From an uncultured bacterium (lineage in GTDB: Bacteria > Pseudomonadota > Gammaproteobacteria > Burkholderiales > Burkholderiaceae_C), in the NCBI GenBank assembly GCA_903928495.1, contig CAIYQZ010000016.1, positions 1 through 37,753 of the forward strand: a DNA stretch of 37,753 nt, given 5' to 3'. Made by a program: the position numbers and the translations under genes. How positions within the stretch are numbered: position 1 is the stretch's first letter; each line of letters starts with the position of its first letter. The notes under the pieces are model-generated. The model made no database searches and was not told the DNA's origin. It saw nothing but the letters and a program-made list of their open reading frames with translations. Below are positions 7,226 to 15,524 of this stretch, in pieces.

Positions 7226-8884
7226 ATGAGCATGTACGACACCGACCTGGACCCCACCCCTGCCAACCACGTGCCCCTGTCGCCCGTGAGTTTTGTCGAG
7301 CGCAGTGCCGAAATTTTTGGCGACCTGCCCGCCGTCATCCATGGTCAGCGCCGCTACACCTGGGCGCAAACGCGCGAGCGTTCGGCCCGCCTGGCGGCGG
7401 CCCTGCAAGCCCTGGGCGTGGGCCGTGGCAGCACCGTGAGCGTGATGTTGCCCAACACGCCTGAAATGGTGGAGGCCCACTACGCCGTGCCCGCGCTGGG
7501 CGCGGTGCTGAACACCCTCAACACACGCCTGGATGCCGCGCTGCTGGCCTGGCAGATGAACCATTGCGAAGCGGCCGTGCTCATCACCGACACCGAATTC
7601 GCTCCCACCATGGCCAAAGCGCTGGCCGCCCTGCGCACCGAGCACGGGCGCAACCTGGTGGTGATTGACGTGGCCGACACCGAGTTCACCGGGCTCAACC
7701 CGCACCTGGACACCCGCCTGGGGCAGCACGAGTACGAAGCGCTGCTGGCCGCCCACGCACCCCTGGCCCACTTGCCAGGCCCCACGAACGAGTGGGACGC
7801 CATTGCCGTCAGCTACACCAGTGGCACCACCGGCGACCCCAAAGGCGTGGTCACCCACCACCGGGGGGCTTACCTGAACGCCGTGTGCAACGCCGCCACC
7901 TGGACCATGCCGCACTTTCCCCGCTACCTGTGGACACTGCCCATGTTCCACTGCAACGGCTGGTGTTTCCCCTGGACCATTGCCATGCTGGGCGGCGTGC
8001 ATGTGTGCCTGCGCCGGATGGAGGCCAAGGCCATTCTGGATGCCATGGCCGAACATGGCGTTGACCACTACTGCGCCGCCCCCATCGTCCACAACCTGCT
8101 GATTGCCGCGCCGCCCGAGGCGCGTGCAGGCATCCGCCAGAAGGTGCGTGGCATGGTGGCCGGTGCCGCGCCACCGGCTTCGATGATCGAGGGCATGGCC
8201 AATATGGGCTTCGATTTGACCCACACCTACGGCCTGACCGAGGTGTACGGCCCCGCGTCGGTGGCCGTCAAGCGCGACCACTGGGCCGCGCAAAGCGTGT
8301 CCGAACAGGCCCGCCTGAACGGCCGACAGGGCGTGCGTTACGCGTTGCAAGAAGGCATGACCGTGCTCGACCCCGAAACCATGCAACCCACGCCCGCCGA
8401 TGGCCAGACCATGGGTGAAATCATGTTCCGCGGCAACATCGTGATGAAGGGCTACCTGAAAAACCCCAGCGCCACGGCCAAGGCCTTCGAGGGTGGCTGG
8501 TTCCACACCGGCGACCTGGCCGTGATGGAGTCCGACCGCTACGTGAAGATCAAAGACCGCAGCAAAGACATCATCATTTCAGGCGGCGAGAACATCAGCT
8601 CCATCGAGGTGGAAGACGCGTTGTACCGCCACCCGGCGGTGGTGTCGTGCGCGGTGGTGGCACGGCCCGATGCCAAGTGGGGCGAGTCGCCAGTGGCGTA
8701 TGTCGAGACAAAAGCCGGTTCCACCGTGACCGAGGCCGAGCTGATTGCCCACTGCAAAACCCTGCTGGCGGGCTACAAGGTGCCCAAGGATGTGCTGTTC
8801 GAAGACATCCCCAAAACCTCCACCGGCAAGATTCAGAAGTTCGTGCTGCGCCAGCGGGCCAAAGAGGGTTCGACCCCTGATTGA
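7226..8884 (+). CDS. Acyl-CoA synthetase (AMP-forming), DmdB-like
   Basis: 552 residues, a complete ANL-superfamily adenylating enzyme. The P-loop is SYTSGTTGDPKGVVTHH (about residues 197-213). Other motifs are LPMFHCNGWCFPWT, THTYGLTEVYGP (A5), GGWFHTGDLAVM (A7) and IKDRSKDIIISGGENISS (hinge, A8); the C-terminal catalytic lysine is in PKTSTGKIQKFVL. The start at ATG 7226 follows AAAAGGAGAC; an upstream in-frame ATG inside metY has no such site. The NGWCFPWT type groups with short- and medium-chain fatty acid and 3-methylmercaptopropionate (DmdB) CoA ligases. The actual acid is uncertain. It follows metY in the same direction with an 82-base gap and converges on tolA. Confidence 0.92.
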   Translation: MSMYDTDLDPTPANHVPLSPVSFVERSAEIFGDLPAVIHGQRRYTWAQTRERSARLAAALQALGVGRGSTVSVMLPNTPEMVEAHYAVPALGAVLNTLNTRLDAALLAWQMNHCEAAVLITDTEFAPTMAKALAALRTEHGRNLVVIDVADTEFTGLNPHLDTRLGQHEYEALLAAHAPLAHLPGPTNEWDAIAVSYTSGTTGDPKGVVTHHRGAYLNAVCNAATWTMPHFPRYLWTLPMFHCNGWCFPWTIAMLGGVHVCLRRMEAKAILDAMAEHGVDHYCAAPIVHNLLIAAPPEARAGIRQKVRGMVAGAAPPASMIEGMANMGFDLTHTYGLTEVYGPASVAVKRDHWAAQSVSEQARLNGRQGVRYALQEGMTVLDPETMQPTPADGQTMGEIMFRGNIVMKGYLKNPSATAKAFEGGWFHTGDLAVMESDRYVKIKDRSKDIIISGGENISSIEVEDALYRHPAVVSCAVVARPDAKWGESPVAYVETKAGSTVTEAELIAHCKTLLAGYKVPKDVLFEDIPKTSTGKIQKFVLRQRAKEGSTPD

Positions 8885-8922
8885 ATGCCGTGGCTACGTT
8901 TTGAGGGTGTGTGCCCGCATGC

Positions 8923-9822
8923 TCAGTCTCGCGGGCGGAAGCCGATGACCAGGGTGGAGGGCACGCGGCCGTCTTCGTCACGGGGCAGGCGGGCCGTGCG
9001 GTCCAGTGCTTTCAGCACCGCGTCGTCCCACGCAGGGTTGCCGCTGCTTTTCACCAGGCGGCGCGAGGCAATGGTGCCGTCGGGCAGGGTGCGCACCTCC
9101 ACATCGGCCGTGGGGTTGCCCACGGGCGTGTCGGTGAACACGATGTTGGGCCGCACCGCGCCCACAATGCGCCCCGCGTAGGTGGCCGACGGCCCGCTGG
9201 ACTTGAGTGCCGTGCCGGTGCTGCCGGCAGTGCCCGTGGCGCCGGCCATGCCTGCAATGCGCTTGAGGTTTTCTGCGCGCTCTTTGGCCAGTTGTGCGGC
9301 GTTGGCTTTGTCGGCAGCGGCTTGCGCGGCTTTGTCTTTGGCTGCCTTGGCCTGTTGCTCCAGCGCTTTCTGCCGTTCCTTCTCCTGGGCCTTTTCTTTG
9401 GCTTCCCGCTCCAGGGCCTGCTTTTTCTTGACCGCTTCGAGTTGCTGGCGTTTCTCTTCTTCGCGGCGGGCCTCTTCGCGCTTTTTCTGCTGCTGCAGGG
9501 CGATGTCGGCATCGCGCTGGGCATCTGCAGCCTGCGGCGGCGGTGCTGGCTTGGGTTCCACAGGCTGGGGAGTGGGCTTTATCGGCTCAGGTTCAGGGTC
9601 GGGTTCCACCAGCTTGGGCGCTGCGCTTTGGGGCAGGCGTGACCACAGTTCGGCCTGGGCCACCACAGGCGTCTGGGCGCTCCGGTTCCAGCCAATGCCC
9701 CAGGTCAGCGCTGCTGCCAGCAACGCGTGCGCCACCAGGGCCAGCACCATGGGGCCGCCCCAGCGGGCATCAGCCGGTGGCATCAGCGCTGCAGGCGAGG
9801 TGCTCTGAAAGGTGGCAGACAT
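8923..9822 (-). CDS. tolA: TolA, cell envelope protein linking TolQR to the outer membrane
   Basis: 299 residues. A single transmembrane anchor lies at about residues 24-45 (MVLALVAHALLAAALTWGIG). A proline/glutamate-rich spacer (KLVEPDPEPEPIKPTPQP) follows, then a long Ala/Lys/Glu/Gln helical stalk at about 105-195. The C-terminal TonB-like domain (from about residue 205) has EVRTLPDGTIASRRLVKSSG and WDDAVLKALDRTARLP. TolA carries proton-motive energy from TolQR across the periplasm to TolB/Pal during cell constriction. It follows tolR by 32 bases and is the last gene of the rib-nusB-tol string. The next gene is the convergent acyl-CoA ligase, so tolB and pal are not in their usual place. 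Confidence 0.94.
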   Translation of the reverse strand: MSATFQSTSPAALMPPADARWGGPMVLALVAHALLAAALTWGIGWNRSAQTPVVAQAELWSRLPQSAAPKLVEPDPEPEPIKPTPQPVEPKPAPPPQAADAQRDADIALQQQKKREEARREEEKRQQLEAVKKKQALEREAKEKAQEKERQKALEQQAKAAKDKAAQAAADKANAAQLAKERAENLKRIAGMAGATGTAGSTGTALKSSGPSATYAGRIVGAVRPNIVFTDTPVGNPTADVEVRTLPDGTIASRRLVKSSGNPAWDDAVLKALDRTARLPRDEDGRVPSTLVIGFRPRD

Positions 9823-9854
9823 GGGTTGGCTTGGAGGCAGGTGAAGTGGCGGGC

Positions 9855-10292
9855 TCAGGGCGTGGTTTGCACCGACAGGCCCACGCGTTGCACACCAGCG
9901 CGTTGCAGCGTGTCCATGACCTTGACCACCACCTCGTACTTCACACTTTTGTCAGCGGCAATCACCACGGGCACCTCGCTCGCGGCCGCGCCAATGGCCT
10001 GTTGCATGCCTTTGACCTGCGCAGACAGATCGCGCAGTGTGGCGCGGGCGGTAGTTTTGCCTTCTTTGAGCTGGATGGTTTCGTCTTTTTCAATCAGCAC
10101 CTGGATCACCCGGTCGGGCGCTTTGGCTGCCTGGCCCACGCTGGGCAGGTTGATGGTGCTGGGTGCAATCAGCGGGGCCGTCACCATGAAGATGATGAGC
10201 AGCACCAGCATCACGTCGATGAAAGGCACCATGTTGATCTCGGCGATGGTGCGCCGGCCGCGTCCGCGGCCACGGGGGGCAACTGAAGCCAT
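9855..10292 (-). CDS. tolR: TolR, inner-membrane motor protein (ExbD family)
   Basis: 145 residues. A basic cytoplasmic start (PRGRGRGRRTIAEINMVP) is followed by one transmembrane helix, FIDVMLVLLIIFMVTAPL, whose aspartate corresponds to the proton-path Asp of TolR/ExbD. The periplasmic domain contains INLPSV and VVIAADKSVKYEVVVKVMDTLQRAGVQRVGL, split by the usual loop. It works with TolQ as the proton-driven stator-rotor complex that energises TolA. It lies 15 bases after tolQ and 32 bases before tolA. Confidence 0.96.
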   Translation of the reverse strand: MASVAPRGRGRGRRTIAEINMVPFIDVMLVLLIIFMVTAPLIAPSTINLPSVGQAAKAPDRVIQVLIEKDETIQLKEGKTTARATLRDLSAQVKGMQQAIGAAASEVPVVIAADKSVKYEVVVKVMDTLQRAGVQRVGLSVQTTP

Positions 10293-10307
10293 GGCGTGTG
10301 CCCGCGT

Positions 10308-11021
10308 TCAGTGGCCAGAGGCCGATTGCTGGCCAGGCGTGCCGCTGGCGGCGCCCAGGTTGCGCTGCAGGATGTTGGAGAACTCTTCCATGAAGGTTTC
10401 CAGCCCGTTGGCAATGCGGTCGATGTCGTGCGAATAGCGGTTGTAGGCCACCACCGCCGGAATGGCAGCAAACAGGCCAATGGCAGTGGCCACGAGCGCC
10501 TCGGCAATGCCGGGGGCCACGGTGGCCAGTGTCACGGTTTGCATGCTGGCCAGCCCGGTGAAGGCGTGCATGATGCCCCACACCGTGCCAAACAGGCCCA
10601 CATAGGGCGACACAGAGCCGACCGACGCCAGAAACGCCAGGTTGCTTTCAATGGTGTCGAGTTCACGCTGCAGGCTGGCTCGCATGGCGCGGCGGGCACC
10701 GTCGAGCAGGGCGCCGGGGTCTGTGATACGGCGCTCGCGCAGCTTTTGGTATTCGCGCATGCCGTTGGCAAAAATGCGCTCCATGGGGCCGCCCAGGCGG
10801 CTGTTCTGGGCGGCGCTGGCGTACAGGTCGTTCAGGCTTTTGCCCGACCAGAAGTTGCGCTCGAACTCTTCATTCAAGTGGTTGACGCGTTTCAGGGCAA
10901 ACAGCTTGCGGAAGATGGCGGCCCAGCTGGCAATGGAGCCCAGCACCAGCAAAGCCACCACGGCTTGCACCACCCAGCTGGCGTGCAGCAGCAATTGAAC
11001 GATGGAGAGGTTATTGGTCAT
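10308..11021 (-). CDS. tolQ: TolQ, inner-membrane motor protein (ExbB/MotA family)
   Basis: 237 residues. The N-terminal membrane helix is at about residues 12-36. The MotA/ExbB channel domain holds helices 2 and 3, with YVGLFGTVWGIMHAFTGL and IAEALVATAIGLFAAIPAVV as the conserved pore segments. The start ATG at 11021 (MTNNLSIVQLLL) is preferred over longer in-frame options because it is the conserved N-terminus and overlaps the ybgC stop by 11 bases. TolQ forms the pentameric channel around TolR in the inner membrane. Confidence 0.95.
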   Translation of the reverse strand: MTNNLSIVQLLLHASWVVQAVVALLVLGSIASWAAIFRKLFALKRVNHLNEEFERNFWSGKSLNDLYASAAQNSRLGGPMERIFANGMREYQKLRERRITDPGALLDGARRAMRASLQRELDTIESNLAFLASVGSVSPYVGLFGTVWGIMHAFTGLASMQTVTLATVAPGIAEALVATAIGLFAAIPAVVAYNRYSHDIDRIANGLETFMEEFSNILQRNLGAASGTPGQQSASGH

Positions 11022-11532
11022 GTGTGTCGGCGTTGGAAATGGCTTGGTAAACGCTGGCAGGTATGCGCTGCGGCTTGAGTTGGCTGGCGTCCACCCAGCC
11101 GATGCGCACATGGGCCTCGCACAGCAAGCTGCGCTCGGTGGATGCAGAAACAGTGCCAGCAGTTCCCGCCGGCGCAGGGATGGTTGTGGCTGCCGGTAAC
11201 AGCCAGGCCTGCTGGTGCAACCCCAGGCTGGCACGGCCGTTGTCTTTCAGGCGTGCGGTCACGCACAGCAGGTCGTCCAGCCGGGCGGCGCGGTGGTACT
11301 TCAGCTGCACATCGGTCACCACGAACATGCCGCCCGTGGTGTCGCGCAGAACCTGTTGGCCCAGGCCCAGGTGTCGCAGCCACTCGGTGCGGGCACGCTC
11401 GAAAAACTTCAGGTAATTGGCATAAAACACGATGCCACCGGCATCGGTATCTTCCCAATACACGCGCACAGGCCACTCAAAAACAGAAGCTGAGTTTTTA
11501 ATTCCATCAAGCGTCAGGGCCTGATTCGTCAT
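11011..11532 (-). CDS. ybgC: Tol-Pal-associated acyl-CoA thioesterase (hot-dog fold)
   Basis: 173 residues of the 4-hydroxybenzoyl-CoA thioesterase / YbgC family. The active-site segment is VYWEDTDAGGIVFYANYLKF followed by FERARTEWLR; the catalytic aspartate of DTD is present, while the histidine seen in E. coli YbgC (YHASY) is replaced by tyrosine (FYANY). It is longer than the usual ~135 residues because of an Ala/Thr/Pro-rich insert around residues 112-130. Its start overlaps the aminotransferase stop (ATGA) and its end overlaps tolQ, so it is translationally coupled on both sides. The physiological acyl substrate is not settled for the family. Confidence 0.93.
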   Translation of the reverse strand: MTNQALTLDGIKNSASVFEWPVRVYWEDTDAGGIVFYANYLKFFERARTEWLRHLGLGQQVLRDTTGGMFVVTDVQLKYHRAARLDDLLCVTARLKDNGRASLGLHQQAWLLPAATTIPAPAGTAGTVSASTERSLLCEAHVRIGWVDASQLKPQRIPASVYQAISNADTHDQ

Positions 11533-12749
11533 AAAAATTGTCCCAATCGGTGAATGGCCTCTTGCAGCTGGGCCATGCTGTTCGCCGTTGAGAAGCGGAT
11601 GTAGCGCTGTGGGTCAGCGGTGCCAAAGTCACGCCCTGGTGTGGCTGCCAGATGGGCGCGTTGCATCAGCTCAAAGGCAAAGTCCCAGCTGCCGTGGGCT
11701 GCGTCGGTGGCGATGCCCCAGTTCTGGCAAGCCTGGGTGCAATCGGCCCAGGCATAGAACGCGCCGTCGGGCATCACAGGCACCGTCAGGCCCAGGCGGT
11801 TCAGCTCGGGAATGAAGAAGTCGCGCCGGGCTTTGAACTCGGCGCGGCGGCGTTCGTACTCGGCCAGGCTGTCGGGCTCGAAGCAGGCCAGGGCGGCGTG
11901 CTGGCTGATGGTGCTGGGGCAAATGAACAGGTTTTGCGCCAGCCGCTCGATGGCTGGTACCAGCGATGGCGGCACCACCAGCCAGCCGAGGCGCCAGCCG
12001 GTCATGTTGAAGTATTTGGAAAAGCTGTTGATGCTGATGATGTCGTCGCCCAATGGCTGGCCTTGCTCGCCCTTCAGGCCCAGCGCAGACTGGCCAAAGG
12101 TGTCGTCGTGGCTCAGGCCCAGGTAAATCTCATCGATCAGCGTGATGCCGCCCCGGTCGCTCACGGTTTGGGCAATGCGGCGCAGCTCGTCGGGGTGGAT
12201 GGACGTGCCCGTGGGGTTGGACGGAGAGGCCAGCAACACGCCCCGCGTGCGAGGCCCCCAGGCGGCGTCTACCTGCGCTACAGACAGCTGGAAGCGCTGC
12301 TCAGGCGTGGTGGGCAGCAGCACCGCCGTGCCCTCGGCCGCACTCACGAAGTGGCGGTTGCAGGGGTAGCTGGGGTCGGGCATCAGCACCTCGTCGCCAG
12401 CGTCAATCAACGCCAGACAGGCCAGCTGCAACGCTGCCGATGCCCCGGCCGTCAGCACGATGCGTTCGGGCGACACGTTCACACCAAACCGCGTGGCGTA
12501 CCAGCGGCTGATGGCTTCGCGCAGCGCGGGCAGGCCCAGTGCCTGGGTGTATTGGGTGTGACCGAGGGAGATGGCCCGCTCGGCGGCCTGCTGCACCAAC
12601 GGTGGGGCGGTGAAATCGGGCTCGCCGATGTTCAAAAAAATCATGGGCGAGGCACTGCCTGCCACCTGCGCGGCCAGCTGGCTGGCGGCCTTGGCCACCT
12701 CCATCACGTAAAACGGGTCGATGCGCTGGGCGCGGCGCGACAACCTCAT
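11529..12749 (-). CDS. Class I/II PLP-dependent aminotransferase
   Basis: 406 residues, a complete fold-type I aminotransferase of the AspC/AlaA group. Visible landmarks are [14 protein letters not shown] near the N-terminus, [10 protein letters not shown] for the cofactor phosphate, [20 protein letters not shown], the PLP lysine K245 in [18 protein letters not shown], and the C-terminal substrate-carboxylate arginine in [10 protein letters not shown]. It probably transfers the amino group of a common amino acid to a 2-oxoacid in the cytoplasm; the exact substrate is not apparent. It overlaps nusB and ybgC through ATGA junctions at both ends, although neither neighbour has an obvious metabolic link to it. 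Confidence 0.93.
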   Translation of the reverse strand: MRLSRRAQRIDPFYVMEVAKAASQLAAQVAGSASPMIFLNIGEPDFTAPPLVQQAAERAISLGHTQYTQALGLPALREAISRWYATRFGVNVSPERIVLTAGASAALQLACLALIDAGDEVLMPDPSYPCNRHFVSAAEGTAVLLPTTPEQRFQLSVAQVDAAWGPRTRGVLLASPSNPTGTSIHPDELRRIAQTVSDRGGITLIDEIYLGLSHDDTFGQSALGLKGEQGQPLGDDIISINSFSKYFNMTGWRLGWLVVPPSLVPAIERLAQNLFICPSTISQHAALACFEPDSLAEYERRRAEFKARRDFFIPELNRLGLTVPVMPDGAFYAWADCTQACQNWGIATDAAHGSWDFAFELMQRAHLAATPGRDFGTADPQRYIRFSTANSMAQLQEAIHRLGQFL

Positions 12750-13225
12750 GCCGGCCCGGCTTCGTGGGGGCGCAGTTGCCGACCCAGCTTGTGCAACACA
12801 CCGTTGACGTATTTGTGGCCGTCGGTGCCGCCGAACGACTTGGCAAGCTCAATGCCTTCGTTGATGACCACGCGCAGCGGAACGTCCAGGCAGTGCTTCA
12901 GCTCGTAGGTGCCAATCCACAGCACGGCGTGCTCGATGGGAGACACCTCGACCATGGGGCGGTCGAGCATGGGAGAAATGGCAGCGTCCAGCTCTGCTGC
13001 TTCGGCAATGCTGCCGTGCAGCAGCGCGTCGTAATGGGCGCTGTCGGCTTTGTGAAAGCCGCTGAGGTCGCGGGTGAACAGGTCGATATCGGCGGCTTCG
13101 TTCTTGCCCACCAGGTGTTGGTAAAGGGCTTGCAGCGCAAATTCGCGGGCGCGTGTGCGGCCCGATTTGTCAGCGGCTTTTTTGGGACGCTCTGCTTTGA
13201 CGGTGGGTTCTTGCGGTGTGGTCAT
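12746..13225 (-). CDS. nusB: Transcription antitermination factor NusB
   Basis: 159 residues. A basic, low-complexity start (about residues 1-22) precedes the all-helical NusB fold: [38 protein letters not shown] and [19 protein letters not shown] followed by [16 protein letters not shown]. NusB binds boxA RNA with NusE (S10) in the ribosomal antitermination complex. The position directly after ribH is widespread in Proteobacteria. Both ends overlap neighbours by ATGA (13222-13225 and 12746-12749). Confidence 0.96.
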   Translation of the reverse strand: MTTPQEPTVKAERPKKAADKSGRTRAREFALQALYQHLVGKNEAADIDLFTRDLSGFHKADSAHYDALLHGSIAEAAELDAAISPMLDRPMVEVSPIEHAVLWIGTYELKHCLDVPLRVVINEGIELAKSFGGTDGHKYVNGVLHKLGRQLRPHEAGPA

Positions 13226-13686
13226 GACAGGTCGTCCAGCAGGTTGGCCATTTCCACCGCCACACGGGCGGCATCCACACCTTTGTCGGTCTGGCGGGCC
13301 AGGGCCTGGGGCATGTCTTCGGTGGTGATGATGGCGTTGGCAATGGGCAGCTGATAGTCCAGCGACACGCGGGTTACGCCGGCACCCGATTCGTTGGCCA
13401 CCAGTTCGAAGTGGTAGGTCTCGCCGCGGATGATGCAGCCCAGGGCAATGAGTGCATCGAAGCGGTCGCTCTCTGCCAATGCCTGCAAGGCCACGGGCAC
13501 TTCGAGTGCGCCAGGCACTTTCACCAGGGTGATGTGATCCGGGTGCACGCCCAAGGCCTGCAGTTCCCTCATGGCCGCTGCGGCCAGGGTGTTGGTGATG
13601 GATTCGTTGAAGCGTGCCTGCACGATGCCAATGTGCAGATCTCTGCCATCCAGACGGTCGCCGTTGCCTTTTTCTGCGCCAAACAT
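13222..13686 (-). CDS. ribH: 6,7-dimethyl-8-ribityllumazine synthase
   Basis: 154 residues, typical length. Conserved parts are [14 protein letters not shown] (substrate loop), [36 protein letters not shown] with the catalytic histidine H92, and [18 protein letters not shown]. It condenses 5-amino-6-ribitylaminouracil with 3,4-dihydroxybutanone 4-phosphate to give the riboflavin precursor lumazine, normally as an icosahedral or pentameric assembly. Its start overlaps the ribBX stop by one base (TGATG), and its stop overlaps nusB by ATGA. Confidence 0.97.
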   Translation of the reverse strand: MFGAEKGNGDRLDGRDLHIGIVQARFNESITNTLAAAAMRELQALGVHPDHITLVKVPGALEVPVALQALAESDRFDALIALGCIIRGETYHFELVANESGAGVTRVSLDYQLPIANAIITTEDMPQALARQTDKGVDAARVAVEMANLLDDLS

Positions 13687-14822
13687 CAGTTGTGTTCCTT
13701 TTTAACGAAGCCGACGACTTCCAGGCCGTAGCCGGTCATGCTGGGCATGCGACGAGGGTTGCCCATGAGTTCCATGCGGTGCACACCGCACTCGCGCAAA
13801 ATTTGTGCGCCCACGCCATAGGTGCGCAGGTCCATGCGGCCGCGTTCGGGGGCCTGGGCCGAGCGGGCCACGCCTTCGAACTGCGCCAGCAACTGGTCCG
13901 CAGACTCACCGCAGTTGAGCAGCACAGCCACGCCACAGCCTTGGGTTTCCAGGTGGCGCAAGCTGGCTTCCAGGCTCCAGGAGTGCATGGAGCGGCCCAC
14001 TTCCAGTGCGTCGAGCACCGACAGGGGTTCGTGCACACGCACGGGCACCACCGTCTGCGGTGCCCAGTCGCCTTTGACCAAGGCCAAGTGCAGGGCACCG
14101 CTGGGCTGGTCTCGGTAGGCATGGGCCGTGAACGGGCCAAAAGCGGTGTTCATGGGGCGGCTGCCCAGTTTTTCGACCAGCGACTCGTGCGCGCTGCGGT
14201 ACTCGATGAGGTCGGCAATGGTGCCAATTTTCAGCCCGTGCTCGGCAGCAAACACCTGCAAGTCGGGCAGGCGGGCCATGGTGCCGTCGTCCTTCATGAT
14301 TTCGCAGATCACGGCAGCGGGTGTGCAGCCTGCCATACCGGCCAGGTCACAACCGGCTTCAGTGTGGCCTGCGCGCATGAGCACCCCACCGTCCACTGCT
14401 TGCAGCGGGAAAATGTGGCCGGGTTGAACCAGGTCAGCGGCTGTGGCTTTTGGGGCCACGGCGGCTTGCACGGTGTGGGCGCGGTCAGCAGCCGAAATGC
14501 CGGTGGTGACACCTTCAGCCGCCTCGATGGACACCGTGAAGGCAGTGCCCATTTTGGTTCCGTTGCGGGGCACCATGGGCGGCAGTTGCAGCTGTTCGCA
14601 CCGCTGGCGTGTGAGGGTGAGGCAAATCAGGCCCCGCCCGAAACGCGCCATGAAATTGATGGCCTCGGGTGTGACGTGGTCAGCCGCCAGCACCAGGTCG
14701 CCTTCGTTTTCGCGGTCTTCTTCGTCCACCAGAATGACGATGCGACCAGCCTTCATGTCGGCCACGATGTCTTCCACGGGGGAAATGGCCACGGGGCCGC
14801 TGGGGTGGGTGGCGGTGCTCAT
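13686..14822 (-). CDS. 3,4-dihydroxy-2-butanone-4-phosphate synthase fused to a degenerate GTP cyclohydrolase II-like domain (RibBX type)
   Basis: 378 residues. Residues 1-210 form a complete RibB domain: [11 protein letters not shown] (33-43), [35 protein letters not shown] and the [11 protein letters not shown] loop (151-160). Residues 222-374 look like RibA ([14 protein letters not shown], then [20 protein letters not shown]). However, the zinc site that should read roughly C-x-TGD-x3-S-x-CDC after VRVH is replaced by [19 protein letters not shown] (265-283), with no cysteine. The second domain is therefore probably not a GTP cyclohydrolase II; this matches the RibBX architecture described in Proteobacteria. 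A real ribA should exist elsewhere. Start ATG 14822 overlaps the ribE stop by ATGA. Confidence 0.93.
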   Translation of the reverse strand: MSTATHPSGPVAISPVEDIVADMKAGRIVILVDEEDRENEGDLVLAADHVTPEAINFMARFGRGLICLTLTRQRCEQLQLPPMVPRNGTKMGTAFTVSIEAAEGVTTGISAADRAHTVQAAVAPKATAADLVQPGHIFPLQAVDGGVLMRAGHTEAGCDLAGMAGCTPAAVICEIMKDDGTMARLPDLQVFAAEHGLKIGTIADLIEYRSAHESLVEKLGSRPMNTAFGPFTAHAYRDQPSGALHLALVKGDWAPQTVVPVRVHEPLSVLDALEVGRSMHSWSLEASLRHLETQGCGVAVLLNCGESADQLLAQFEGVARSAQAPERGRMDLRTYGVGAQILRECGVHRMELMGNPRRMPSMTGYGLEVVGFVKKEHN

Positions 14823-15481
14823 GCCGGGTCTTTCAAGGTCGATGGGGTTGGGGTGGCAGAAACGCCGGCTTGCAGCATGCGCGCGACGTAACGGGCAACG
14901 GTGTCCGCTTCCAGGTTGACGCGGTGGCCCGCTTGCAGATCGCCCAATGAGGTGTTGTCCACCGTGTGCGGGATGAGGTTGATGCTGAACTCGCATCCTG
15001 CCGCGCTGTCAGCCACGCGGTTGACAGTCAGGCTCACGCCGTTGACGGTGATGGACCCCTTGTAGGCCAGGAAACGGCCCAACTCGGTTGGTGCCAGCAC
15101 ACGCAGTTCCCAGCTTTCGCCCACACGGCCAAAGTGGCTGACGGTACCCACACCGTCCACATGGCCAGACACGATGTGCCCGCCCAAGCGGTCGGACGCA
15201 CGCAGTGCCTTTTCCAGGTTGACCCGGCGGCCTTCTTCAGCCAAGCCGCTGGTTTTGTCCAACGATTCAGCTGAAATGTCGATGGTGAACCACTGTGCTG
15301 CGGGGTCAAAACCGGTGACGGTCATGCACGCGCCGTTGAGCGCAATGCTATCGCCCAGTCCGGTGTCAGAAAGATAGCCCTCGGGTGTGGTGATGGTCAG
15401 GCGCTTGCCATGCTGGGTGCTGGGGCCCAGGGCGCGCAGGGCGGTGATGCGCCCCACGCCGGTGATGATTCCGGTAAACAT
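14819..15481 (-). CDS. ribE: Riboflavin synthase, alpha subunit
   Basis: 220 residues made of two homologous lumazine-binding barrels. The first begins [12 protein letters not shown] with [16 protein letters not shown]; the second has [15 protein letters not shown] and [16 protein letters not shown]. It dismutates two 6,7-dimethyl-8-ribityllumazine molecules into riboflavin and a pyrimidine that is recycled by RibH. It is the first rib gene of the string and overlaps ribBX by ATGA. There is no Shine-Dalgarno-like sequence ahead of the start. Instead the start codon lies inside a perfect 9-bp inverted repeat (15478-15501). Only 43 bases separate it from the pilE stop, too little for an FMN riboswitch. 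The symbol follows the MFTGI-type naming (ribC/ribE in some species). Confidence 0.96.
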   Translation of the reverse strand: MFTGIITGVGRITALRALGPSTQHGKRLTITTPEGYLSDTGLGDSIALNGACMTVTGFDPAAQWFTIDISAESLDKTSGLAEEGRRVNLEKALRASDRLGGHIVSGHVDGVGTVSHFGRVGESWELRVLAPTELGRFLAYKGSITVNGVSLTVNRVADSAAGCEFSINLIPHTVDNTSLGDLQAGHRVNLEADTVARYVARMLQAGVSATPTPSTLKDPA

Positions 15482-15501
15482 CTGCGCATTTTCGCAGATG
15501 T
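15478..15501 (-). promoter_or_regulatory. Inverted repeat enclosing the ribE start codon
   Basis: Read on the minus strand, ACATCTGCG (15501-15493) and CGCAGATGT (15486-15478) are perfect 9-base complements separated by the loop AAAATG. The ribE AUG (15481-15479) lies within the 3' arm, so in mRNA the hairpin would occlude the start codon. No other ribosome-binding sequence is visible. A role in translational control or in coupling to pilE readthrough is inferred; it could alternatively be a DNA operator. Confidence 0.55.
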
Positions 15502-15524
15502 GCAGGCCACAGAAGACCGAGGGG

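Noticed and set aside
7172-8506. 444-codon open frame antisense to the acyl-CoA ligase
   Set aside because: Rich in Gly/His/Gln/Val with no recognisable domain; it is the usual shadow of a GC-rich gene with strong third-position bias, and the sense protein has every ligase motif.
11652-12908. 418-codon open frame antisense to the aminotransferase
   Set aside because: Low-complexity Gly/His/Gln/Arg composition and no start site; the sense strand encodes a complete aminotransferase.
13614-14891. 425-codon open frame antisense to ribH and ribBX
   Set aside because: It spans two well-supported genes on the other strand and its composition is that of a shadow frame.
15482-15524. FMN riboswitch before the rib genes
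   Set aside because: The gap is only 43 bases and has none of the conserved RFN elements; only the start-codon hairpin is present.
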